Shown: one piece after another, positions 23,060 to 33,612 of the stretch
Position numbering within the stretch: the first letter of the stretch is position 1
Layout of the letters: every line of letters begins with the position of its first letter
Origin: Agrocybe praecox
Taxonomy: Eukaryota > Basidiomycota > Agaricomycetes > Agaricales > Agrocybaceae
Assembly: GCA_964017145.1 (NCBI GenBank)
Contig: OZ024851.1
Span: 3,286,001 to 3,350,000, forward strand
Length of the DNA stretch: 64,000 nucleotides
Reading direction: 5' to 3'
Translations under genes and position numbers: made by a program
Notes under the pieces: generated by a model
The model's database searches: none
Told to the model about the DNA's origin: nothing
The model's input: the letters and a program-made list of their open reading frames with translations, nothing else

Positions 23060-23641
23060 TTAATAGGGAAATATGTATGCGGAAATCCCAGAATCAGAAT
23101 AACCCAAGTTCTGAATTGCATCATCCCTTTCCGCCTGGGATAAAGTATAAATATGTGCATAAACATGAGGGTTGTATGCAATGTATAAAGGAAGTCCACC
23201 ACATGTAGCATTGGGATATACATATCCGGCGACTATTTCATCTATATATCCCAGGTCTTGGACGGCGTTATCGCGCTCAGACGTCGAAGTAGTGTATATG
23301 TGATCTCCGCGAGCATAGCTGAATAACCGTCTGAATGGGACCGTGCCGGGCTGAGCCGTCTGAAATACCCAGCCGGCTATTCCGTTGGGAACATATCCAA
23401 GGCCAATGGATTGCTGGATATTTGTAGAGTTCGTAGTATAGTAATGATCTGCCTCAGGACCAGGGACATCTGAGCGATAAAATGGAACAGCATCGCGAGG
23501 GTCACCACATGATTGAGCGCTTGTTTTTCCAAACTGTCATATGTTTTAGCACGTTAGTAAAAAAAAAAAAAAAGGCAGTGAGATTAACTCTACCTCAATG
23601 CTAAGAATGCTAAAAATTACAGAAGCTGTAAGTAACTTCAT
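23060..23641 (-). CDS. secreted DUF5648-repeat protein
   Basis: Two exons, 23594-23641 and 23060-23533, give 173 residues. The first exon encodes a hydrophobic leader (MKLLTASVIFSILSIE) consistent with a signal peptide. The body carries three units of the DUF5648 type: PFYRSDVPGPEADHYYTT...GYVPNGIAGWVF, PFRRLFSYARGDHIYTT...GYIDEIVAGYVY, and PLYIAYNPHVYAHIYTL...GYSDSGISAYIF. Such repeats are common in secreted basidiomycete proteins and may fold like a beta-propeller or lectin; binding partners are unknown. Both frames are open and the intron has GT...AG ends. The stop at 23060 lies next to the transposon-like element, so that insertion probably landed in the 3' flank without cutting the gene. 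Confidence 0.88.
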
Positions 23642-26285
23642 GGTTGGATATGTCCCGAGAAATTATTAGGAACGACGGTTCCAAAATCTTGAGCGGTCGT
23701 TTATCTATGGTCGATAAATAGAGCTAACCTAAAATAGCTTGCGTTACCGTACACTGGCAGTAGTGCGGAAGGTCGGCCGTCAATGAGATCCACTTTTCTG
23801 TTTGTTCTGAATATATTAAGATGACAACCTATTGCAGATTTTGTATTTACATCGAAACCTCGATCTATGGAGGACCTACACTCCCTAAGCCAGATAATAT
23901 AAAAGATAACCAAGTTTTTACTCGCTCTATGCTCATGGACCCAGGATTCAGCAATCAGTTATGCGGCCGCCGTGAAGGTGAGACGATTAAACCCGCACCA
24001 CATTGAGCTAAATCACCTACTGGTGATTCGACGGCCGTTAATTCCAACGCTAGACAGAGAATGTGTCGTTTCACCCCGAGCAGTCAATGTTCTGCTGATC
24101 GCTATTGAATGTGAAGTAACTTAGGAGGTAGCTGTCAAATATATTCACGCGCTCCCCTGAAAGCGTATCGGCGTCAATCCCTAGGGCCCTAGCAGTCACC
24201 AGCGCTTGAGTAATGGGATAACATGCATGGTGTAAAACAGGAAAATGACGTAATTTGACAGGATCCTATTTATAACTGCTTGTCAAGCAGCATTCGCTCT
24301 TCCCCTTTTGGCAGAATATTATCCTGTTCCCGTGAGCCGCACATTGTCTTATCTTTAAAACTTTCACTTTATATTTTTTCTCTCTCATATAGTACTATCC
24401 ACACATATGCATCAAAAGTATTGAGGGAAACGCACAATCTCGGTTCTAGTCACTATAATACCACTACCTGGAAGTACACACAACTCAATACTTTCTGGCA
24501 ACTAGGTTAGGACCGAAAGAGTTGTTTGACGTTGTTCCGTCAAGCTTCAGCTTCAAGGCCCAAACTACACCAGGACACTCCGACCTGCCATTGAGGCCAG
24601 CTTGTACCGATAACAGGAACCTATCGATCGATCATGTAACTGTAAGTCAAGGTCCTTGGGGATCGGCATTTCCTGCGAAAAGATCGTGATGTTTTGTTTT
24701 GTTTGGCCGCCCGCCAAACACATCTTTTCCTCGGTTCCCCCTCGTTCAAAGTAAATTGCAAGCCACACTTGCGATATCTGAGTTAAGTAAGTACATGAAT
24801 GATCACTCAAGTATGTAGTATACCTTAATATAAGATAATACACATGATATATTACAAAGCGGCCCTATAAAATGGTAATCAATATTTTTGTACTGTGTCA
24901 AGATACTGTGGTATCTTGTCTAGGCTGTGTAAATTAAAATCTTGGAAGCCTCTCTCCAAGGGCTGGAATATAAGATACCAGAGGTAATTTAAATTTAATG
25001 GATTATTTATATTAAGAATAAACCTACAGCGAGATCTATAATTTAATGTACCGTAGTACATCATTTAGCGCTCACATATATTCTTACTATGTTATAGTAT
25101 GCTCCAAAACATAATCCTGGATTATTGTTTTGAGTATTAAACTAATAAATTGATATATTAGTCACTATTGAAGGTATTGAGACTTGTCCTGTGTGTTTTT
25201 TGAATTACATGGTACTCAATTTGAGCCAGATGCGTCGTTTTCAGCGTTCCCACGCCCGTTTCGCAGGCGAAACTACTTACTCCGGTGGAATAGCAGCACA
25301 ACCACTTTTAAGAGTTATAAAGCGGCAGAAAGTGTCAAAATCTCGATGTATATAAGATCTATTTTTTATCTTTTCCATTTTTTATTTTTCTTGAAAGATA
25401 TCGGTTGTATACCACACAGATATCACGCTATTTTTGCTAATTCTTGTTTCATGTACATTCTAAAAACTACAAAAGATTTTAACTACTTATATATAGCTCT
25501 ATGATTATTTTTACTATTTTTTGTATGACTCAAAGTCGTCACAGACGAGGAGTAAAAGTCGATGTTTTCGGGAACCGAGATTTATCAGAGCCAAACAAAG
25601 GCCAAATATCACGCTGAGGACACGGCGCATGCCGATCCCCAAGGTCCTGTGGAGTCGACACCTCATTTGACGGCCTGTCACATGTCACGTGTCACATGCC
25701 ATGTCGAACAAATGGCTCTACAAGTTCTACTTTGGCGAGGCTCGGCATGCCATGGTGGCTTTGAACCTTCCCGTAGTGGGTGCTAGCGGGGTTTGGATTA
25801 TACTCAACGCGTCGCCCATCGTGTTTCTGCCCCTCGCCTTCTCTTCCTTCTTGACACCATATACCGGCTGGCCACAACTCTCCTCCCCTCACTTATGACC
25901 TTCCGGCGGCCAGAGGATCTCTTTTCAAAGGTATTTTAGCGTCACATGCCGTACCACGTTCGCATAGTGTGCGTTTCTCACAGGCAATATTCGCAGCCAC
26001 ATGTGATTGCAGCTCCGCATATATGCGGTTCGAGGTGTGTATGCGACTCATAACAAGCCTTACAGGTGAACCCTTTATGTTTTTATACGTAGTCGGACTC
26101 GGGGCAAGGTTGAGATTCAGAGGGGTGGGCTTTTCTGAGTTGGTGCTCCACTGTCGAGGTGTGTTAGCGACGGATCATCTATGCATATATGCACTTATAG
26201 TTCACGCGGCCTTTAAAACTTTTCTTCGTTTCAGGAAACCATTACCTATGGCCACACCATGACCACTCGGCTTATTCGGAGGCAC
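23642..26285. other. 2.6 kb without a recognisable gene
   Basis: Mostly AT-rich with no supportable exon chain. A more GC-rich island at about 25560-25900 has a hydrophobic rightward frame (25689-25898) that was not recognised. A cluster of CACATG/CACGTG hexamers lies at about 25678-25702. An A tract of about 15 bases occurs near 23560, inside the DUF5648 intron just left of this stretch. Confidence 0.45.
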
Positions 26286-26289
26286 GAGC

Positions 26290-26962
26290 TTGGTCATAAA
26301 TTAAACGCATGCCACTGGTACCAGCGAACATCTTTACTCGATGATTCTAGATTCCGACTCATTTTGCAGCTTTCAGGCCCTTACACACAGACTACGGACT
26401 GTGTACTTTGATGTGTATCCTAGGATTGAACCGGTAAGCGGCCTGACCGAAGACAAGTGGATATTAAAACCAGGTTATTCTTATCCTGTTAAGATAGGAC
26501 ACATATATAGCTCAGTTGTCTTACTCACATCATTAATGGTCTCTGAAAACTTAAAAGTACCAATGTTATAGTTCCCATCTTGCAGAAGTCATCGTCAGTG
26601 CAAATCCCCCTCTTCCACATCGCATTGACGATCCATAGGACGACGTATGTAATATCTGGTTTATGGATATCTGGCCTCAAGCAAATCCATGACCACACTA
26701 AGGTGTCTATGGAATTAGTGAAACTTGGCCATCAAAAGAATGCGATGTTTAAAATTTCTCTTCGGCCATACCTAGCGTACCCAGTTGATTCAAGGTTCAT
26801 TGACATCAAGCTTGGAACGAATTTAAGAAAAGACGGGCAGTATTGAAGCAGCAGTACATAGGGTGGGAAACAGTTTGCATGCATCGTATCAAGGCAGACG
26901 AGGTACAAAAGCTTCAATCAATGAACAGAATGGGACTAGATAAAGTTCATGTTCGACATTAA
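26290..26962 (+). pseudogene. GT31-like glycosyltransferase relic
   Basis: A decayed copy of the second half of the gene at 30237-31574. Matching pieces in order: MILDSDSFCSFQALTHRL (intact gene: TLDSDSFCRFKML), EDKWILKPGYSYPV, SANPPLPHRIDDP, PYLAYPVDSRFID and IGWETVCMHRIKADEV. They lie in different frames with at least three shifts and an in-frame stop in the DDV region. The first half of the gene, with its membrane anchor, was not found. It lies 3.3 kb upstream of the intact copy in the same direction. Confidence 0.82.
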
Positions 26963-27017
26963 ATATTATTTTACATCGTTTCTGGGCTTATGGTTTCAAT
27001 CTTTACTCTTCGTTTTA

Positions 27018-28764
27018 CTATACATCTAATGAACGGTGTGTAGTGTCGTTTTTCAAAGGTCTCTTCGCGCTACGATCCGTGGTAATGTGGTCCATATCTC
27101 TTTGGTAACCAAGAATTCCCAAAACAAATCGATTGGTGATTATACAGGGCATGCTTGTCGAGAAACCCGTTGGAACTTCCAAAAGGGTAGGCTGTGGGAA
27201 AAGCTTGTAAGTTTCCGCCACCAAAAATAGCAATAAGGGACTGATAATACCCGAGCAAATCTCCACATACACATGCTCATGAAATATGCAGCTCCGACGC
27301 TATTAATGAAGCAAAAAATGAAGTATAGCATCAGCATAATCTGGAGATTTGTGCAATTTAAAGAAAGAAACTTACACCACAAAATATATGATGGAATCTC
27401 GGATCAATATATCCACAAGGTGCTGTCCTCGCCGGAAAAAAGACCCTGGAATGGACGATGTTTCCCGAATTGATCGATAAACAGCCATCCCACAGAGAAT
27501 TGATTCAAAACATATTATTGGGATCCAGAATGTATAAAAGAACCATGGAATCCCAGTTGCTATACAAAACTTGCCTCCGGGAATGGGGAAGGCGATCGCT
27601 TAAGTGTTTAATTAACGCGAATTCTGCAGAGATATTACAGAAACGTACCTTTGAACGCCGCAAGACATGTCCACATAACCCACGACGACACAGCCATACA
27701 AGCCACGAACGCAGTCAACATCAACCCCAATATCCGTTTATCCAGAGAATAGAGTGCGTAGACTCGCATTTGCAAGATTACTAAAAGCTTGTTTTATCAA
27801 TAAAATAAGTGGCGGATAAATGATATGGGTTCGCACTCTGGGCCATAATGCTGACCGAAACTGCGGTCCATCCTTGCCATTGATATACGAGCCTGCCTGA
27901 TAGTGGAATACCCTCGGTAAAAACGTGCCACACAGCAGGTGATAAATCGCTCATAACTTACAGCTAAAAACAAGAAGCACGGCATATGATATGTACGGTT
28001 ACACACATGAAAGAGAATATCTTGACATACAACTATACCGCGGATAAGATGCCAATCAGTTGAGGTCCCACGGACGAGAAAGAGGTTGCAAATCGCTCAC
28101 CTTATCGCTTGGCTGAGGAAGAAAGAAGGCTTAGGTGGACTGGTTAATAGACGTAATCACCTTGGTATTCCTTGTTTCCTCACCGTAGTTGTTAAATCTA
28201 AGACTCGGTCATCAGTACGACAGTCATAATCCCAGTGTTCGTGGGTATTATCCTTACATTATAGTTCCAAGAGTATAATATCGACTCTATGGTAATCAAT
28301 CAGGCAATTGTATAAAGACCATTGAGCGAATAGAGTGACCCACCATAACGAATATTATCCTCGATAACGATATCCTACCCTTCTAAGGTGTCCATGGATA
28401 TTCAAGTATTCAGTGGCTATCTGGAAGCGAATTAAAGGTCACGATTACCCATATTAATGATATCTTTTTGAAATAGCTGCCCCGTTAGTACTCAAGTCCT
28501 CAAGCTAGGAAATGGGAGTAATGCTAACCTCTTGGTCTAGGGTTAACACTAAAAGATAAATTGCATAAGAGACGGAAAATAACGAGGCACATGGCTACTC
28601 ACGGTGATCGTAGGCGATGATTGTGCCAGCTGCCACTGTCACGATATAAAATAATCAACGGATGTCAATATCGAGGTTCTGGGCTTACAGTGAGACATAT
28701 GAGTTGTTCTTATATCCCTGTAGCCTTGTATTAGCTGATCCAGCAGCGATTCTAAAGTCGACAT
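27018..28764 (-). CDS. DUF6533-family seven-helix membrane protein (gene d)
   Basis: The start at 28764 reads MSTLESLLDQLIQGYRDIR. The family exon series follows: 28603-28635 (33 nt, AAGTIIAYDH), 28529-28548 (20 nt, LLTLDQE) and 28449-28463 (15 nt, ISLIW). Later blocks: VILQMRVYALYSLDKRILG (about 27.73-27.78 kb), FWIPIICFESILCGMAVYRS then ILIRDSIIYFVV (about 27.37-27.53 kb), VGAAYFMSM (about 27.28-27.30 kb) and the tail PTGFSTSMPCIITNRFVLG ending at 27018. The region 27.8-28.4 kb, which should encode the third and fourth helices, was only partly resolved, so a hidden break is possible. Function unknown. Confidence 0.68.
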
Positions 28765-30236
28765 GATAGGCGAAAGAGTGAACTAGACGGGAAAGAAAAG
28801 GGGCGGCAGGAGTAACGCTGAACTTCATCGCCCCCTTATACCATACTCGAGATATTAAATATTCCATAAATAGTCATACAAATGATGCCGAAGAAACAAA
28901 GATGCATTCTGTCATTCCATCCGGATGATCATCAGAAAGAAGGTTATGTTTTCATTCGCGAATAACATACCTATCATGGAGTGATTCACGATTTTTTGAC
29001 CAAACAGCCATATTCTTGAAGAGTTGAGCCCCTGGGCCCTGGACCACGGTTGTTTAGCTTTACTCCGTATAGTTATCGTTGTCCTCGTTTCCGGTTTAGT
29101 TCAACAATAAGTATTGGCGCACAAATCCCCATCATCCTCCGTGGTTAGCTCGGGTTCCAAGCTATGATCGGCGCAGTTGGCAAAAATACACATACGCTAA
29201 GGCCGAAACCATAGCCACAGTCAATTGTCTTACTCCCACCGCTGTCTGTATGAACCTGTTTCTATTCGCAAGCGTGGGCAATTGGAGCTTTTATCTGATT
29301 CTCCTTTCCAGCTCTCTCTTGGTCTGGTACCCATAATAGATTCAGTTTGTCGATCATCATCATACGGAAGGGCATGATTGAAAGCGTATGTACATACCAA
29401 AATTTTAATTGCCTTCAATATGTGGCCTCAATCACGTTCCCATTACTCCAGAATATTTGATCGATACTACTCAAACATTTAACTTCGAGGTGATCCAGGG
29501 AACTTTGTCCATTTTCAACGTTCAACCCACTCTGTGAGCCTGAAGCAAAAACTTCTAGTTATGGCTAGCTAGCATTTGACTGGTTCGGCTATTGCCATTG
29601 GATCACGAGACCGTGAAATTCATGAATTACCGAAGCGCTTGCCCGAAACCGGGACTTTCTAGATGTCTAAATATCCACTGCAGATTTCACTGCCGACGAA
29701 ATACTTACAATCCAACGATTGCTTGACCATCGTTAGATGGGATACATCTCAAGCGGTGTCGTATAATACCCCCTCCGATACCATCGTCGCCTGAATAATA
29801 TTCAATAAGCAATGCGCTGACACTAGTTTGGACCGATCAACATATGCAGCCTTTCAAAATTCAAATGGGCGGTGGCTTCAAGACACAACAATTACGTGAG
29901 GACACAAACATGTACTCCCGAAGAGCAACATTTGACAGCCCCCCAGCTCCGACGCTTTTGCTCTCATGCCTCAGTTATGAAGCTGAGGATCAGCTTCTGT
30001 CTCCGTCTCTTTTATCACTATGATGGACATCGTCCATCAGTGTACAACGGTTCGTCCTGATACAGCGTTTCATTACGCGCTCAAGTTAGCATACTAGATT
30101 CGCTATGACTACTGAGCAATATCTATAACAGCATCGCCGGTACGTCAATACGCCAATATTCTCAATATAAATTCATGGGACCCTTGAAGATTTTACAGTC
30201 AAAAATCTCCCCTAAGGTTTCTCGCCTTTGATTATT
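28765..30236. other. intergenic, no recognisable gene
   Basis: Shared upstream region of DUF6533 gene d (leftward) and the GT31-like gene (rightward). No coding frame with recognisable features was found. Confidence 0.5.
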
Positions 30237-31574
30237 ATGCACCGTCAGTACTCTGGAGGACAGACGAATGATGAAGAACAACAACGCCTAATTTCGTCTG
30301 AAGGGGATCCTACAGAGTACTTTAATACAGAGCAGAATGCCTTTGAACCCCTCCTTCCATCAGCCAAGACACGACTATCATCCATTCTTGGCAGCTCACG
30401 TCCACTACGCTATTCGCTCCTACTTCTCCTAAGCGCAGGACTAATCTCAGTATTTTTTCTCCTATACACTCTGGCAATGTCGCACCTCGGATACTACGAT
30501 TTCATCTTCTCTGGTCCTAGACCTAAATATCTCAACACGACAGTCACCAACCCACTTGTCATACGCCTAGCAGTACTATCGCGGGCGGCCAACCATGAGC
30601 GGCGACAGCTGCTGAGGGACCAAATGTTTAATGGAGTCCCATTCGAATATGTAAGGATAGAATACAAATTCTTCCTTGGCGGTGCTCCAGAGACGACAAA
30701 CAACTCGACTTTGCACAGTATCATTGCAAAAGAAGATATGTTGTACAATGATCTGGAGATCTTGGAACACGTCGAAGAGATACCGCAGCGAATATCAGAG
30801 AAGCGTTTCGCCGCTCTGGGTTGGGTATGTTTATGCTCTTTTACCATACAATTAACAAGCTGACGCAGTTGGTAATATTAGGCAGCACAAATATCTCCCG
30901 GCGACTACGATTATTTCATGACCTTGGACTCCGATTCGTTTTGCAGATTTAAAATGCTGTCCCAGAGACTTCAACATATCTTCTCTGGCTTAGATCCCCG
31001 AAACCAGCCCATTCTGATTGGGAATATGGGCTCCCAACGCGTCTACTGGGAAAACACAGTGGGTGATGGTCGAGACGATATATTGGCGGAAGATAAATGG
31101 ATTTCGGGACCGAGATACGATTACCCAGTAGGAATAGGCTACATGCTGAGGTGAGTAGTACATAGCTACTCCTTGATATCAACTCAAATGATGCAAATGC
31201 ACAGCTCGAATCTCGCAGCAGCCCTAGCCAGTGCCGATCCGTCTATCCCTCATCACATCCATCACCCATACGACGATGTGATGATTGGATCCTGGATATC
31301 AGGGCTCAGGGTTTTCCATGACAAATCAAAAGAGTTTCAACAACCAATAGATGAAATGTTGGGAACAAGTAGCGTTACTCCCAAGCCATACCTTCCTTAC
31401 CTGGTCGATAGTAGAGTGATTGATGACAAAATAGGATGGCACGATTTCAAGAATCGAGGTGCCATCTCGAGGCAGCGGTCAATTGGCTGGGATACCGCTT
31501 GCGTCCATCGTATAAAGGACGACGAGGTTCGTGAACTTCGCAAAATGAAGGAGGTCAGGATAGAATGGAATTAG
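30237..31574 (+). CDS. GT31-like (beta-1,3-galactosyltransferase family) glycosyltransferase
   Basis: Exons 30237-30824, 30882-31150 and 31205-31574 join in frame into 408 residues. It has a type II membrane layout: a short cytosolic tail, one helix at about residues 57-78 (LLLLLSAGLISVFFLLYTLA), then a lumenal domain. Landmarks of the galactosyltransferase fold are ERRQLLRDQMF, FFLGG, MTLDSDSF (in place of the D-D-D metal motif), YPVGIGYMLS and HPYDDVMIGSWI (the E/D-D-V-x-x-G block). By family it would transfer a sugar, probably galactose, to glycans in the Golgi; donor and acceptor are not known. The first intron acceptor at 30880-30881 is chosen because the earlier AG would lead into TAG. 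It is convergent with the DUF3074 gene, 320 bases away. Confidence 0.82.
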
Positions 31575-31894
31575 CGGTCGTCCTCAAAATTAGCCTCACT
31601 ACGGGGTGTGATATCAATTAATATCGTAGAAGAATTAATGTATAGAATACAACACGACCGACGAAAACAATACCTAGTTTTTACCTTCAACGATACTGCA
31701 GATCCACTAACGCTTCATCACAATTTGTTCCGACGCAAGTGACATTGGAAGTTCATGGAAGGGCCAGTCAAAGGGTTTAACAAAGTCAGATAGTACTAGA
31801 TACCCTAAAATCCAGTCTATACAATGCAGGACATTCCTGAGTTGGCGTCTCTAACCAGCTATATCCTATAAGGTCTATCCATTAAAATTGTGAA
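31575..31894. other. 3' spacer between convergent genes
   Basis: No coding signal; probably the 3' ends of the GT31-like and DUF3074 transcripts. Confidence 0.5.
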
Positions 31895-32866
31895 CTATGG
31901 CTGCTGGACATTTCCCTCCGTCTTTCTCAGCCACTCGAAGAAAAGTGGAACATCCTGCAAAAACATAATAAAAACAAAATTGAAAAATAAGAAATTTCGT
32001 GGAGGGAATACGAGTGTACCTGCGCAACTTTTTTCTCCAGTGTCGGCTCTACCAACCAATCTGGAATGCTACCTCCCGCTGTCCCTGAGGTGGCACAGCG
32101 CCACTCTGTGTTACCATTCGAAAGCTCCATGACCCGCTCAACACAAGCATATTTCGCTTTGACGCCAGATTCCTCGAGTTTGGCTAGGTCCGCATCCTCC
32201 GGTGATGTTATGTCGATTGGAATGGTTACAACAATTCTAGATGCAATGTTGAATTTGAGTCATAAATTAGTACGTGGTGGCTGGTGCAGCTCACGTACCC
32301 AGTACGAGGACTTGCTTCTGAATAATGGACGACTTGGAGCTCAGTAAAGACTCTATTTGAGACTGGTGGCTGGAATTTATAGAACATCGACCAGATGCTA
32401 GCAGTTGACGATAGCTGCTTGATCAGCGTAACTTTCTGCATTTCACGGTTGAATCTTCGACGAAGAAAGCCCATGAGATCCTGCATCCATGGCAGGTGTA
32501 AATCGATAAACTCACCCCATTTCGTTCTGTGGTTTATTTACAGACATCTTGTCCCACAACAAGTCGAAGCTGATTTCTTCTGGCGTGTGTACGCTGATCC
32601 GACAATGGAAGGGCGCTCCATCCCCTGGGAGCTTAGGGCGATACGCCGTCTCGACTACGTCCCAACATACCTTCCCTGCTTTCCAGGTCGTACTTGCTTC
32701 GATGAGCGTCCTCCCTTGAGCTATAATTTCTTCCTCGGATGGCAGCTCTGATGAGTTAAATCAATGATCGTCCACGAGAACTAGAAATGCAAATCAACTC
32801 ACGCGAGGGCTTCAATGGGTTGAGGATGGTGATGAGGGGTGTTTGTGCGTTAGTTTTTGCTGCCAT
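31895..32866 (-). CDS. DUF3074 (START-like) protein
   Basis: Five exons (32803-32866, 32516-32747, 32299-32454, 32020-32236, 31895-31954) join in frame into 242 residues. Motifs of the fungal DUF3074 family are clear: TWKAGKVCWDVVET, RPKLPGDGAPFHCRIS, HTPEEISFD, KVTLIKQLSS, PVSNRVFTELQV, SPRTGIVVTIPID, TEWRCATSGTAGGSIP and a final DVPLFFEWL. The domain is START-like, with a hydrophobic pocket expected to bind a lipid or similar ligand; no ligand is known. There is no signal peptide or membrane helix, so it is probably cytosolic. Introns are 54-66 bases. It shares a 746-base upstream region with the F-box gene at 33613. Confidence 0.9.
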
Positions 32867-33612
32867 GGTTTTAGCAGAAGGACCTCCCTATGGTTGTAAA
32901 TATATACTAAACAAAAACGACGCCCAGCGACGTGCTGTGCCCCTTCTCACGTCCAGGTTAATGTGATGATGCTTAGGTCATACTCTGAATGTGTATAATC
33001 AGCTCGGCTGTTAGTAGTGATGTCAAGCTGAAGGTGAATCAGGGACAATGGTTTCGCTATATATATCTTTATGATAAATATCGCTACAATTTTGTAGTTT
33101 TCGTTTGGTTTCCGTGCTCCTTGTTTCCATGTTCGGAATCTTTTGGGGGAGTCAACACGCAACTAATAATTTTAGTTGGCCTACGTTGAACCCTAAGCTC
33201 CTAAATTTGTGAAAAAAAACACGCAACAGGTCATGGAAGCCATTTTCTTGATATACTGAGTTCCAATCCAGCCATGACCGAGCACAGGATTCGTAGTTAT
33301 GACAATGACAAGAAGTTCCATCAAAATTAGAGATAAGATTAGATTAGATGAGAGTATGGCTGAGGCTCGCCGCACGCACGTGTTTACGTTTGGGCTCCGT
33401 CCTATTTGAATTCCGTCAACATCAACTTCCCCTCTTCCAAGATTGGAATTTAGCAGTTTCTTTTATACACCCATAGTGCGTTATTATCCTTGTCTATCTC
33501 TGGTAGCCTCGTTAAAATGCTGCGAAACAACTTCAGGACCAAAATTTCATGCCCTAAGTTCATAGTTGGTCGGAATCGGTCAAGGACAACGTTGAACGTC
33601 CGAGTTTAGACG
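32867..33612. promoter_or_regulatory. shared upstream region of two divergent genes
   Basis: Lies between the leftward DUF3074 start (32866) and the rightward F-box start (33613). No specific site can be assigned. Confidence 0.4.

Noticed and set aside
25184..25504. Rightward open frame of 106 codons
   Set aside because: Very AT-rich in its second half with no motif or exon partners; could not be told from chance.
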